DNA of 64,000 nucleotides from Achromobacter deleyi. GTDB taxonomy: Bacteria > Pseudomonadota > Gammaproteobacteria > Burkholderiales > Burkholderiaceae_B. A program made the translations under genes and the position numbers. The stretch lies in assembly GCF_016127315.1 (NCBI RefSeq), contig NZ_CP065997.1, positions 62,001 through 126,000 of the forward strand, read 5' to 3'. Under the pieces are notes generated by a model that saw only the letters and a list, made by a program, of their open reading frames with translations, ran no database searches and had not been told where the DNA came from. Shown here one piece after another: positions 42,902 to 52,417 of the stretch (positions are counted from its first letter, which is position 1; the number at the start of each line of letters is the position of its first letter).

Positions 42902-43063
42902 GTCCGGGGCGGCGTTGGCCTGGCGTGCGCGGGGCGTGTAGATGCGCCCGAGGGAATCCGTAGGTAGCCGAAGGCGGACGAGGATGACAAAGGGGAAGTC
43001 CGGAGCGAACGCTCCGGACCGCAATCGTAGCCCCGCGCACGGCAGGCCAACGCCGCCCCGGAC
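42902..43063 (+). repeat. Intergenic inverted-repeat element, copy 1
   Basis: This is a 162-bp element between two convergent binding-protein genes. The outer arms 42902-42922 and 43043-43063 are exact reverse complements (21 bp). After one mismatch the pairing continues for 12 bp, so 34-nt arms (42902-42935 with 43030-43063) flank the core. Positions 42931-43034 (104 bp) match the reverse complement of 50121-50224 at 100 of 104 positions. The core contains a perfect hairpin GTCCGGAGCG-AA-CGCTCCGGAC (42998-43019). The arms share no sequence with the arms of copy 2. Frames through the core encode peptides containing CGPERSLRT, which I take to be non-coding artefacts. Confidence 0.92.
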
Positions 43064-43106
43064 GGCCCCCAAAAAAACAACCGTCCGCCAAAAACCTACT
43101 AACTAC

Positions 43107-44666
43107 TTACTTGCCAACGATCTTAGTCTCCCAAGCCCGCGGCTTCCCCTCCCAAACCGAAAACCCCTCGACCCGCTTATTCGTCGCCCAAGCATCCGCC
43201 CCGTTATAAAGCACCAGCAACGGCGTCTGCTCCAACATCAACGCATGCAGCTGGTCAAACAGCTTCTGCCGCTTGGCCGGATCCGACTCCAGGAAGCTCT
43301 CGTCGATCAGCTTCTGCGCCTCGGGATCATCCCAGACCTTGCGCGGCTGCTTGGTCTTGTCGCCCGCGAACTGCTCGAAGCTCAGCGCCGGATCGATCCG
43401 CGACGAGAACGTGAACGAACTGATCTGGTACTTGCCCGTGTTGTAGCGGTCCAGCTGCGTGGCCCATTCCAGCACCTCGATCTTGGCATTGATGCCCACC
43501 GCCTGCATCATCGCCTGCGCGATCACCGCCACCTGGTAGCTCGGCACGTGCGCGCGCTTGTTGGCGTAGATCACGATCGGCTCGCCCTTGTAGCCCGCTT
43601 CCTTGAGCAGCTGCTGCGCGCGCGCCGGATCGTACTTGTAGGTGCGCTTCTCGGTCTCCTGGTAATAGGCCGACCCGGCGTACACCGCCGAGTTGTTCAA
43701 CTGGCCCAGGCCTTCGGAGGCCGCCGCCACCACCTGAGGGATGTCCAGCGCCGCCGCGATCGCCTGGCGCAGCTTGACGTTCTTGAGCACCGGATCCTGC
43801 GTCTGGAACAGCAGCGTGTGCTTGGTGGCGTCGTGCGGGCTCATCACCGACACGGTCGCGCTCTTCTTCAGTTCGGCCACATCCGTGATGGTGATCTGGC
43901 TGGCGTCGATCGCGCCCGACACCAGGCCGGCCTTGGCGGTCGAGGGGTCCGGCACCACCAGGAACTTGACCTCGTCGGCCAGCGGGCGCTTGGCGCCGAC
44001 GTAGCCGTCCGGCTTGTCGCCAGCGCTGGGCGAGACATAGTCCTTGAACGCGGTCAGCAGCACGTATTCGCCGCGCTTCCATTCCTTGAACTGGTACGGA
44101 CCGGTGCCGACCGGCGCCTTCCAGGAGCCATCGGCGTTGACCGAGTCCTTGCTCAGGATCGCGGTCATGCCGCAGTCGGTGCGGGCCAGCGAGTCGAGGA
44201 ACACGGCCGACTTGCGGTCGATCTTCATGATGACGGTCTGCGCGTCGGGCGCGGACACGTCCGTGACCTTCAGGCCGTTGCGGCCGTCGAAGTCGCTGCG
44301 GCAGCGCCAGTCCGTCTTCGCGTCCATGTAGCGCTGCCAGCTCCAGATCACGTCGGCCGACGTCAGCGTGGCGCCGTTGTGGAACTTGACGCCGTCGCGC
44401 AGCTTGAAGGTATAGGTCAGGCCGTCTTCCGACAGGTCGACCGATTTGGCCAGCAGCGGCGCCACCGTGCCGTTCTCCCGGTAGCCGACCAGGCCTTCCA
44501 CCATATTCAGCACCACGCCGTCGGTGGTGTTGTCGCGGTTGACGCCCGGATTGGTCGAGCGGATGTCGGCCGGCTGGGCGATGGTCAGGGTGGCGGCCTG
44601 GGCCGCGCCTGCGCCGGCCAGGGCCAGGCTGAGCGCGAGCGCTCGGGAAACAGGAAGGTGGTGCAT
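43107..44666 (-). CDS. ABC transporter substrate-binding protein (family 5), paralogue 2
   Basis: This is a 519-aa periplasmic receptor, paralogous to the gene ending at 42795 (shared NMVEGLVGY/HIVEGLVAY, TYTFKLR-GVKFHNGA-LTSADV, KYDPA-AQQLLKEAGYKG). The signal peptide is MHHLPVSRALALSLALAGAGAAQA. I chose ATG 44666, because GGGGGAG lies ~9 nt upstream and it opens the signal peptide; a 13-codon longer frame would begin within the operator region. Site B of the regulon palindrome lies ~50 bp upstream. It is monocistronic, converging on paralogue 1. Confidence 0.93.
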   Translation of the reverse strand: MHHLPVSRALALSLALAGAGAAQAATLTIAQPADIRSTNPGVNRDNTTDGVVLNMVEGLVGYRENGTVAPLLAKSVDLSEDGLTYTFKLRDGVKFHNGATLTSADVIWSWQRYMDAKTDWRCRSDFDGRNGLKVTDVSAPDAQTVIMKIDRKSAVFLDSLARTDCGMTAILSKDSVNADGSWKAPVGTGPYQFKEWKRGEYVLLTAFKDYVSPSAGDKPDGYVGAKRPLADEVKFLVVPDPSTAKAGLVSGAIDASQITITDVAELKKSATVSVMSPHDATKHTLLFQTQDPVLKNVKLRQAIAAALDIPQVVAAASEGLGQLNNSAVYAGSAYYQETEKRTYKYDPARAQQLLKEAGYKGEPIVIYANKRAHVPSYQVAVIAQAMMQAVGINAKIEVLEWATQLDRYNTGKYQISSFTFSSRIDPALSFEQFAGDKTKQPRKVWDDPEAQKLIDESFLESDPAKRQKLFDQLHALMLEQTPLLVLYNGADAWATNKRVEGFSVWEGKPRAWETKIVGK

Positions 44667-44712
44667 TGTAAAAACTCCCCCGGGGGCATGCGACGCCGGA
44701 TTCATAACTATA

Positions 44713-44722
44713 TTGGCGCCAA
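44713..44722. promoter_or_regulatory. Regulon palindrome, site B
   Basis: TTGGCGCCAA in the context CTATATTGGCGCCAAAAATA, centred ~51 bp upstream of the start of binding-protein paralogue 2. It is identical in core to sites A, C and D. Confidence 0.8.
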
Positions 44723-44796
44723 AAATAGCTGCCCATTATGAAGACTAATGGCCGATGCGGTATCCGGGGTATCCCTGAAAGCGGCCCCAAAATGAC

Positions 44797-44830
44797 CGCG
44801 GCGGCCTCCTTTTTCAGGAAGGCCGCCGCG
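44797..44830 (-). terminator. Strong hairpin downstream of the GntR gene
   Basis: CGCGGCGGCC (44797-44806) pairs with GGCCGCCGCG (44821-44830), and TCCT/AGGA extends the stem inward across a one-base bulge. It lies 28 bp beyond the GntR stop, on the side facing binding-protein paralogue 2. On the minus strand it is followed by GTCATTTTGG, a weak U tract. Confidence 0.6.
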
Positions 44831-44857
44831 AATGAGGCAGCGATCAGGCGGCGCGGA

Positions 44858-45478
44858 TCAGGAAATGTCCTGGCCGACGTGCTGGGCGATGATCTTCTGC
44901 AGGCGCTTGACGTCGCGCGCCTCGAGCGCCTCGACCATGTCGAAGTGTTCGCGCGCCGAGATCTCGATGCGCGAGCGCGTGACCCATTCCTTGGCGGGGG
45001 CCGCCGGCCCGCGCGCGCGGGTTTCCTGGATCAGGGCCGCCAGCTCGCGGTTGGCGCACATGTCGTACATCCCGGCGTGGAACGCCAGGTTGACCTCGTA
45101 CTGCTCCAGCAGCGTGCCATCCTGCAGCAGCTTGGAGAAACGCTCGGCCAGCGTGCGCAGGGCGCGCACCTTGGCCGCCGTGACGTTGGGCATCAGGTCG
45201 GCCGCGGCGCCGGTTTCCAGCAGCACGCGGATATCGCGGATCTGCACGTGCTGGTCCGGATCCATCGTGTAGACGTGGTACCCGCGGTTGGGGATATGCG
45301 CGATCAACCGCTTGGCGGTCAATTGGTCGAGCGCCCGCCGCACGTCCAGGCGCTTGGCGCCGTAACGTTCCTGCAGGTCGATCTGTTTCAGCCACGCGCC
45401 GGGGCCGTATACCCCCGACTGAATATCCAGGGCAATACGGTCAACCAGGCCCGGCTGTGTCGCCGCCGCTTTCGGCAT
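44858..45478 (-). CDS. GntR-family regulator (FadR/FCD type)
   Basis: This is a 206-aa regulator with an N-terminal winged helix (LVDRIALDIQSGVYGPGAWLKQIDLQERYGAKRLDVRRALDQLTAKRLIAHIPNRGYHVY) and an all-helical FCD effector domain (IRDIRVLLETGAAADLMP; NLAFHAGMYDMCANREL). The His residues in NLAFHAGMY and in the C-terminal HFDMVEAL could bind a metal, as in many FCD proteins. It lies 90 bp downstream of the ABC ATPase gene on the same strand and could end that operon or have its own promoter. A second regulator beside an Lrp-controlled set suggests dual control. Confidence 0.88.
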   Translation of the reverse strand: MPKAAATQPGLVDRIALDIQSGVYGPGAWLKQIDLQERYGAKRLDVRRALDQLTAKRLIAHIPNRGYHVYTMDPDQHVQIRDIRVLLETGAAADLMPNVTAAKVRALRTLAERFSKLLQDGTLLEQYEVNLAFHAGMYDMCANRELAALIQETRARGPAAPAKEWVTRSRIEISAREHFDMVEALEARDVKRLQKIIAQHVGQDIS

Positions 45479-45568
45479 GGACCACTCCCGTGAATCAAAT
45501 CCAAACCGCGTATTTTATGCATAAGTCCGCGCCGGGACGGCAAGCCCGGCCGGCGCGGCCCCGTCCCC

Positions 45569-47220
<1,652 letters not shown>

Positions 47221-47224
<4 letters not shown>

Positions 47225-48042
47225 TGCACGCCCCTCATGCGGGGATCGAAGCGGTCTCGCACCGCGTCGCCCAGCAGGTTGATCCCGAGCAGCGCGAGCG
47301 CGATGGCCAGGCCGGGAAGAATGGAAAGATAGGACGCCTGCGCCATGAACGGACGCGCGGCGGCCAGCATGTTGCCCCAGGTCGGCGCGGGCGGCGGCAC
47401 GCCCAGGCCCAGGAAGGACAGCGCGCTTTCCGCCAGGATGACCCAGCCGAACATCGAGGTCGCCAGCACCGTCAACGGCGCGACGCAGTTGGGCAGCACG
47501 TGGCGCACCATGGTGTAGAGCTCGGAGTTGCCCAGCACGCGCGAGGATTCGATGAACTCCTTCTCGCGCAGCGACAGCACCGTGCCGCGCACGATGCGGG
47601 TCACCGACGGCGTGTAGGCCAGGCCCAGCGCCAGGATGATGCCGTACTTGTTGGCGCCGACCACGGCCAGCAGGCCCAGCGCCAGCAGCAGGCCGGGAAA
47701 GGCCAGCAGGGCGTTGTTGAAGGCCATGATGATGCGGTCGGTCCAGCCGCGCACGAAGCCGGTCAGGGTGCCGATGATGGTGCCCGCCACGATGGAGAAG
47801 CCCACCGTCAGCAGGCTGATCCAGACGCTGCTGGAGGCGCCGGCCAGCAGGCGCGACAGCTCGTCGCGGCCAAACTCGTCGGTGCCCAGCAGGAATTCGC
47901 CGCCGGGCGGCTTCAGGCGCGCCACGAAGTTGATCTTGAGCGGGTCGTGCGGCGTCCAGAAGGCGCCCATGATCGCCGCGACGATCATCGCCGCCACGAT
48001 CACGCCGCCTATCAGCGCGTTAGCTGCAATTCGCTTTTTCAT
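47221..48042 (-). CDS. Peptide-type ABC transporter permease (DppC-like)
   Basis: This is a 273-aa inner-membrane permease. It has an N-terminal membrane helix followed by the OppC-type segment [38 protein letters not shown]. The cytoplasmic EAA loop is [27 protein letters not shown], which contacts the ATPase. About six membrane spans are predicted. It overlaps both neighbouring genes by 4 nt. Confidence 0.92.
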
Positions 48043-48983
48043 TCGGCGGTCACTCTCGGGTCAAAGATGGGATAGCAGAGGTCGATCAGCAGGTTCACGA
48101 TCACGTAGATCACGCCGACGAACAGCAGGCAGCCCTGGATCACGGGATAGTCGCGGGCGAAGATCGAATCCACCAGCAGCCGGCCCAGGCCGGGAATGGT
48201 GAACACGGTTTCGACCACGGCGATGCCGCCGAGCAAATTGCCCAGCACCAGGCCGATCAGGGTCCAGGTGGGACCGAAGGCGTTGCGGAAGGCGTGGCGC
48301 ATCAGCACCGCGGATTCCGACAGGCCCTTGGCGCGGGCGTGGGTGATGTAGTCCAGCCGCAGCACTTCCAGGGTGCTGGCGCGCGCCATGCGCATCAGCA
48401 CGCCGATCTCGTGCAGGAACAGCGTCAGGATCGGCATGGCCAGGTACAGCAGGCCGGCCTTCCAGTCTTCGCCGATGGACACGTAACCCACCACCGGCAG
48501 CCATTGCAGCTTCAGGCCGAAGAAGATCAGCAGCAGCAGGCCGAGCCAGAACGTGGGGATGGACACCAGCAGCGTGGCGGTGCCAACCAGGATCAGGTCG
48601 GGCGCCTTGTTCTGCTTCCAGGCGGCGATCATGCCGGCGGGCACGGCCACCAGCGCGGCGAACAGCACGGCCACCAGCACCACGCGGCCGCTGATCAGGA
48701 AGCGGTCCCACACCAGCGGCAGCACGGGCTGGCCGGTGTTGATGGATGAGCCCAGGTCGCCATGCAGCATGTTGCCGAACCAGATGCCGAACTGGGCGGG
48801 CCAGGTCTGGTCCAGCCCCAGTCGCGCGCGCAGGTCGGCCAGCGCCGCCGGCGTGGCCAGGTCGCCCAGCAGCAACTGCGCGGGATCGCCCGGAATCAGG
48901 CGGATCATGACGAACACCGCCACTGCCACGATCAGCAGTGTCGGAATGGCCATGACGATACGGGATAGCGCGAAACGCAGCAT
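48039..48983 (-). CDS. Peptide-type ABC transporter permease (DppB-like)
   Basis: This 314-aa permease partners the DppC-like protein. It begins MLRFALSRIVMAIPTLLIVAVAVFVMIRLIPGDPA, the characteristic OppB/DppB N terminus. The EAA loop is LRLDYITHARAKGLSESAVLMRHAFRNAFGP. GGAGAGG lies upstream of the ATG. It follows the serine-hydrolase gene after 61 bp and is probably in the same transcript. Confidence 0.92.
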   Translation of the reverse strand: MLRFALSRIVMAIPTLLIVAVAVFVMIRLIPGDPAQLLLGDLATPAALADLRARLGLDQTWPAQFGIWFGNMLHGDLGSSINTGQPVLPLVWDRFLISGRVVLVAVLFAALVAVPAGMIAAWKQNKAPDLILVGTATLLVSIPTFWLGLLLLIFFGLKLQWLPVVGYVSIGEDWKAGLLYLAMPILTLFLHEIGVLMRMARASTLEVLRLDYITHARAKGLSESAVLMRHAFRNAFGPTWTLIGLVLGNLLGGIAVVETVFTIPGLGRLLVDSIFARDYPVIQGCLLFVGVIYVIVNLLIDLCYPIFDPRVTAE

Positions 48984-49044
48984 GGCCCTCTCCTATCGCG
49001 GCAGACAGGCGCTCGCGCGCCCGCTGCCGATCTTGTTTTTGATG

Positions 49045-49908
49045 TTATTCATTTCGCAGTTTGTGCAGTTCGGCGGCCAGGAAGTCCTGCACCTGGCCGA
49101 CGCACTTCAGGCCGTCGTGCGGCACGTTCTCGACCACGTCCAGCACGGCCTTGACGCCGGCCGCCTCGAACGAGCGGCGCAGCGATTGCAGGCGCTCCGG
49201 ACGGGTGGCGCCGGCGGCGTTGGCGCCGGGCATGAAGAACTTGCCGCCTTCGCGGTGGGTGATTTCCCAGGTTTCCAGGTCGGCCTTGCCGACGATCATG
49301 TGCACCGCGACCTGGCGCAGGGCCTCGATGTCGACGGCCTTGCCGAAGCGGGCTTCGGCGCCGCGCACGCCGACCCACCAGTCCTGGCTGGGGTCGAGCA
49401 GCGTGACCGAGCCGGGCGCGCCGATCGAGGCGGCCCACAGGGTTTCGGGGTGCAGCAGGGTGTAGCGGTTGACGAACTGGCCGCCGCCCGAATAGCCGAA
49501 CAGGGCGAAGCGGCTGAAGTCGCGGCCGAATTTCTCGCCGACTTCGGCGACCATGCCTTGCAGGATGTGGTCGTAGCGGATGTCGCCTTCGATCAGCTGC
49601 TTGAAGCCGTCGCGGTTGCCGTCGCCCAGCGGGCTGACGGGGAACAGCGGGCACAGCACGATGCAGTCGTTCCAGCGGGCGAATTCGGCGAAGGCGTCGC
49701 GGTATTCGACGAAGGCGCGGCCGGTGCCGTGCATGATCACGACCAGCTCCATGGGGTGCCTGGCCTGGTCGATGTGCGGGGGGACGTACATGCAGTACGA
49801 GAAGCGGGGGTCGATGCGCGAGGCGAAGACGGTGCTGTGGCCAAGGTCGTACATGGCGCGGGCGCGGGCGGCGTCGGGGGCCAGGGCGGGTGCTGCGGTG
49901 GACTGCAT
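49045..49908 (-). CDS. Alpha/beta hydrolase at the head of the transporter operon
   Basis: This is a 287-aa serine hydrolase without a signal peptide. The nucleophile elbow is FALFGYSGGGQFVNRY (G-x-S-x-G), the oxyanion segment is VVIMHGTGRAF, and a C-terminal His lies in ENVPHDGLKC. It resembles feruloyl-esterase/dienelactone-hydrolase-like proteins; the substrate is not predictable. I chose ATG 49908 (MQSTAAPALAPD), because GAGGAAATC lies just before it; a longer frame from 50013 would run across the regulon palindrome. It leads an operon with dppB-, dppC- and dppDF-like genes. Confidence 0.85.
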   Translation of the reverse strand: MQSTAAPALAPDAARARAMYDLGHSTVFASRIDPRFSYCMYVPPHIDQARHPMELVVIMHGTGRAFVEYRDAFAEFARWNDCIVLCPLFPVSPLGDGNRDGFKQLIEGDIRYDHILQGMVAEVGEKFGRDFSRFALFGYSGGGQFVNRYTLLHPETLWAASIGAPGSVTLLDPSQDWWVGVRGAEARFGKAVDIEALRQVAVHMIVGKADLETWEITHREGGKFFMPGANAAGATRPERLQSLRRSFEAAGVKAVLDVVENVPHDGLKCVGQVQDFLAAELHKLRNE

Positions 49909-50094
49909 GATTTCCTCGATTCCCGGGGAGTGTGGAAGGCCGGGGGGTGTTGCTGGCGGGGGATGTTTGACTAAATTGGCGCCAATTTTAGGAACACGAG
50001 GGTTGGGGGGCAACCGGGGGGAATCCCTAACCGGTGATTGTGGCGGGGGGATGACTTGCGAGCTTTTTGGCGACTGTTGGGGTTCTTTTGACGC
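49909..50094. promoter_or_regulatory. Promoter region of the hydrolase/ABC operon
   Basis: Apart from the palindrome at 49973-49988, this region is strongly G-rich on the plus strand. No clear -35/-10 pair can be chosen. Confidence 0.4.
49973..49988. promoter_or_regulatory. Regulon palindrome, site C
   Basis: AAATTGGCGCCAATTT is a perfect 16-bp palindrome centred ~72 bp upstream of the hydrolase ATG. It is identical to site D over all 16 bases and to sites A and B over the central 10. Confidence 0.85.
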
Positions 50095-50250
50095 GTGGCG
50101 GACGGGCCGGGCGGGAGGGCGGGGCTACGATTGCGGTCCGGAGCGTTCGCTCCGGACTACCCCGTTGTCATCCTCGTACGCCTTCGGCTCCCTACGGATT
50201 CCCTCGGGCGCATCTACACGCCCCGCCCTCCCGCCCGGCCCGTCCGCCAC
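50095..50250 (-). repeat. Intergenic inverted-repeat element, copy 2
   Basis: This is a 156-bp element in opposite orientation to copy 1. Arms 50095-50125 and 50220-50250 are exact reverse complements over 31 bp; with a 3-nt bulge the pairing extends a few base pairs outward (ACGC at 50091). The core 50121-50224, read on the minus strand, matches copy 1 with only four substitutions in 104 bp. The internal hairpin GTCCGGAGCG-TT-CGCTCCGGAC is at 50136-50157. Outside the shared GGGGC/GCCCC ends, arm sequences are unlike those of copy 1. Confidence 0.92.
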
Positions 50251-50558
50251 GCTGCGTCAGCGTGAATTTGGGCGCCGCTGGGGAGTACCGGGTGCTTGGG
50301 CTTCGTGGTGGGCGGGGTCGTTGGATGGAAGGTCTTGCGGGGTTGCCCAAAGGCGGCCGCGCGGGCGGCCTGTTTGGGCGTTTGGGCGTGACAGGGGGAG
50401 CGTTGAGGGGGGGCCTTCAACGGGACTGGGGTGGCGATTGGGCGCTTTCGACGGAAAGGTGGGCTTGGCGGCTCAGGCGCGGGGGCCGGGGTCGGAACGT
50501 GTGGCGTGGGCGACATGTTCCGGGGCGGACAAGCTGACTGGTTTGGTCGCGCGGTCGG
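50251..50558. other. G-rich spacer between repeat copy 2 and the Lrp gene
   Basis: This ~300-bp stretch shows a marked excess of G over C on the plus strand and includes the hairpin GGCCGC-GCGG-GCGGCC near 50359-50374. A minus-strand frame of ~100 codons (50516-50214) is Pro/Thr-rich and runs into the repeat; it resembles no family and is probably chance. I see no gene here. Confidence 0.5.
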
Positions 50559-50984
50559 TCAATCGAGTTTGTAGCTTTTCAGGTGGATGCTGGTTTCCGT
50601 CGCGGAGATGGCCTTGATGAGGCGGACGCGGTCCAGGACGCGGGACATTTCCTCGATGTTGGAGACGCGCAGTTCGGCCAGCAGGTCCCAGCGGCCGTTG
50701 GTGTCGTGCAGGGCGACGACGGCGGGGTCGCCCAGGAGGATGCTGACGACGCGGCGGGTTTCGTTGCCGTCGACGGCGATGTTCATCCAGGCGCCGATCT
50801 GGTCGGGTTCGGATTCGGGGCGCAGCCTGACGGTATAGCCGACGATGACGCCGTCGTCTTCCATCCGCGCGATGCGGTTGTTGATGGTGCCCCGTGAGAC
50901 GTCGAGCTTTTTGGCCAGGGTTGCCACGGTTGCGCGTGCGTCGGCGCGCAACAGCCCCAGCAATTGCTGATCTAGTGTGTCCAT
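50559..50984 (-). CDS. Lrp/AsnC-family transcriptional regulator
   Basis: This 141-aa feast/famine regulator has the N-terminal helix-turn-helix (LDQQLLGLLRADARATVATLAKKLDVSRGTINNRIARMEDDGVI) and the RAM effector domain (IGAWMNIAVDGNETRRVVSILLGDPAVVALHDTNGRWDLLAELRV). Such proteins form octamers and bind palindromes in response to amino acids. I chose ATG 50984 with GGGA upstream; a longer frame to 51098 would translate the palindrome itself. Site D lies only ~24 bp upstream of the ATG, which strongly suggests autoregulation and marks this protein as the probable binder of sites A-D. Confidence 0.88.
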   Translation of the reverse strand: MDTLDQQLLGLLRADARATVATLAKKLDVSRGTINNRIARMEDDGVIVGYTVRLRPESEPDQIGAWMNIAVDGNETRRVVSILLGDPAVVALHDTNGRWDLLAELRVSNIEEMSRVLDRVRLIKAISATETSIHLKSYKLD

Positions 50985-51000
50985 GATTGTTCCCGCGTAA

Positions 51001-51016
51001 AAATTGGCGCCAATTT
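51001..51016. promoter_or_regulatory. Regulon palindrome, site D (autoregulatory)
   Basis: AAATTGGCGCCAATTT, identical to site C, centred ~24 bp upstream of the Lrp-type gene start. At that distance it would overlap the promoter or transcription start. Confidence 0.85.
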
Positions 51017-51281
51017 CGCATCTTATACGGATTCGGCACGATACAGGCGCGGGATGACCGGCAGGCCGGCGTGCCCGCGCCTGGGGCGCTGTTACCACGA
51101 CCCCAATTTACCGCGTTTCGCAGGGTATTGATTTTGGGCGGATTTTTGGCTGGACAGGGCCGACCGGCGCGGCCCTGCCGCCGGCGCGTGGCCGTTTCCG
51201 GCCGCGAATTGTCCGACCATGTCCTCGATCCGCCGGCGAGTGCCGGGTACGCTGGCTGACCATCCTTTTCAGGAATCCGCC
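51017..51281. other. Intergenic region with a long hairpin
   Basis: CAGGCGCGGG (51044-51053) and CCCGCGCCTG (51074-51083) are perfect 10-bp arms around a 20-nt loop, close behind site D. The remainder shows no gene or clear promoter, although the start of the downstream zinc-protein gene must be served from here. Confidence 0.5.
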
Positions 51282-51590
51282 ATGCTTGAATTGCGCCCCA
51301 GCTGTGAGCACTGCGACGCCGACCTGCCGCCGGCCAGCGCCGACGCGCGGATCTGCAGTTTCGAATGCACCTTCTGCGTGCGTTGCGCCGACGAGGTGCT
51401 GGGCAATGTCTGCCCCAACTGCGGCGGCGGCTTCGCGCCGCGGCCGGTCAGGCCGGCCGCTGACCGGCGCAACGGCAACTTCCTGGGCAACTATCCGGCC
51501 ACGACGGCGCGCAAGCACCGCCCGGCCGATCTGGCCGCGCACGCCGCCTTGCTGCGCCAGTTGCGCGACGTTCCCGCGCGGGAGCGCTAG
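51282..51590 (+). CDS. DUF1272-like small zinc-binding protein
   Basis: This 102-aa protein begins MLELRPSCEHCDADLPPASADARICSFECTFC, the DUF1272 signature. Eight Cys residues (8, 11, 25, 29, 32, 35, 44, 47) are spaced to hold two zinc ions. The C-terminal half (PATTARKHRPADLAAH) is extra and basic. Function is unknown. AGGAA lies ~7 nt upstream of the chosen ATG. It converges on, and overlaps by 4 bp, the iron-sulphur repair gene. Confidence 0.85.
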   Translation: MLELRPSCEHCDADLPPASADARICSFECTFCVRCADEVLGNVCPNCGGGFAPRPVRPAADRRNGNFLGNYPATTARKHRPADLAAHAALLRQLRDVPARER

Positions 51591-52267
51591 CCGCGCGGCC
51601 GGACCGCCTCGGCCTCGGCGTTCTCGAACAGGATGTTGTTCTCCAGGTGGATGTGGGCCATCAGGTCCTGCTTGAACGTGCCAATCCCCAGGTACAGCGC
51701 GCGCCAGGTGTTGCAGGCGGCGCGCGGCAGCGTCAGGTCGTGCGTCAGCGCCATCAGGCGCTCGAGCGCCACGCCGTGGTCGTCGTGTTCCATGCGCATC
51801 ATGGTGATCGGCATGACCGCCATGGCGCCATGGCCGCGCGCCAGCATCGGGAACAGCACCTGTTCCTCTTTCTGCATATGGCTTTCCAGTTCCTGGCGCA
51901 TGTCGCGCAGGTGGTCGGCCAGGCCAGTCGGGCAATCGGGACTGTCCGCATGCACCTGCTCGACCTTCATCGCCAGCCGGATCAGTTCGGGCAGCTGTTG
52001 GCGATGGACCTCGTGGTAGCGCGCCAGGATGTGGTCGATCAGGTCGCCCGGGCTGGCCTGGCCCCAGTCGCGCTCGTCCGGCGCCGCGCCCGCCAGGGCC
52101 TGCAGGCGCGCCTCGATCTGGGCCGCGTCCAGCGAGCGCTGCGCCGCCGCCTCGGCCAGGCTTTTCTTGCCGCCACAGCAGAAGTCCAGCTGGTACTCGT
52201 GGAACACCTGGGTGGCGCCGGGAATGCTGCGGGCCAACTGGCCCAGGGATTGCTCAACCATGCTCAT
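51587..52267 (-). CDS. ytfE: Di-iron iron-sulphur cluster repair protein (Ric/YtfE/ScdA)
   Basis: This 226-aa protein repairs Fe-S clusters damaged by nitric oxide or peroxide. The N-terminal ScdA domain holds LDFCCGGKKSLAEA (Cys30-Cys31). The hemerythrin-like four-helix domain has di-iron ligands in LIDHILARYHEVHRQQLPEL, LESHMQKEEQVLFPML, RMEHDDHG and LMAHIHLENNILF. GGAGAAA lies before the ATG. It is divergent from norR, with a sigma-54 promoter and three NorR sites between them, so it should be induced by nitric oxide. Confidence 0.93.
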   Translation of the reverse strand: MSMVEQSLGQLARSIPGATQVFHEYQLDFCCGGKKSLAEAAAQRSLDAAQIEARLQALAGAAPDERDWGQASPGDLIDHILARYHEVHRQQLPELIRLAMKVEQVHADSPDCPTGLADHLRDMRQELESHMQKEEQVLFPMLARGHGAMAVMPITMMRMEHDDHGVALERLMALTHDLTLPRAACNTWRALYLGIGTFKQDLMAHIHLENNILFENAEAEAVRPRG

Positions 52268-52304
52268 TGCGTTTCTCCATGCTTCATGAGGGTGCTATGG
52301 CAGT

Positions 52305-52320
52305 AGCGAGATCCGTGCCA
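52305..52320 (-). promoter_or_regulatory. Sigma-54 promoter of the Ric/YtfE gene
   Basis: On the minus strand the sequence is TGGCACG-GATC-TCGCT. This matches the sigma-54 consensus TGGCACG-N4-TTGCW at all but one position, keeping both the GG (-24) and GC (-12) pairs. It would start transcription ~25 nt before the ytfE ATG. NorR is a sigma-54 activator, consistent with its presence here. Confidence 0.8.
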
Positions 52321-52359
52321 GGAAAAGCTTGCGCCAAATCAAGGGTTTGCAAATTAAAG

Positions 52360-52372
52360 GGTAAAAACCACC
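52360..52372. promoter_or_regulatory. NorR binding site 1
   Basis: GGTAAAAACCACC fits GGT-N7-ACC, the NorR consensus known from Ralstonia/Cupriavidus (core GT-N7-AC in E. coli). It is 40-52 bp upstream of the -24 element. Confidence 0.8.
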
Positions 52373-52384
52373 CGGCGCCGGTAC

Positions 52385-52397
52385 GGTATTAATGACC
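52385..52397. promoter_or_regulatory. NorR binding site 2
   Basis: GGTATTAATGACC fits GGT-N7-ACC. Its start is 25 bp from that of site 1. Confidence 0.8.
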
Positions 52398-52403
52398 CGC
52401 AAG

Positions 52404-52416
52404 GGTACGATCAACC
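52404..52416. promoter_or_regulatory. NorR binding site 3
   Basis: GGTACGATCAACC fits GGT-N7-ACC and ends just before the norR ATG at 52418. Three sites between divergent genes reproduces the enhancer layout of E. coli norR-norVW, and this one may also allow autorepression. Confidence 0.8.
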
Positions 52417-52417
52417 C

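Noticed and set aside
42884..43091. Short frames with CGPERSLRT or LRSGAFAPDFPF peptides in the repeat element (both copies)
   Set aside because: Such peptides look like the small hypothetical proteins often annotated in this group, but they arise from a 104-bp DNA repeat with hairpin structure; the reading frame is not consistently kept into the arms.
50214..50516. Proline-rich 100-codon minus-strand frame beside repeat copy 2
   Set aside because: It runs from G-rich spacer into the repeat and has low-complexity composition and no family match.
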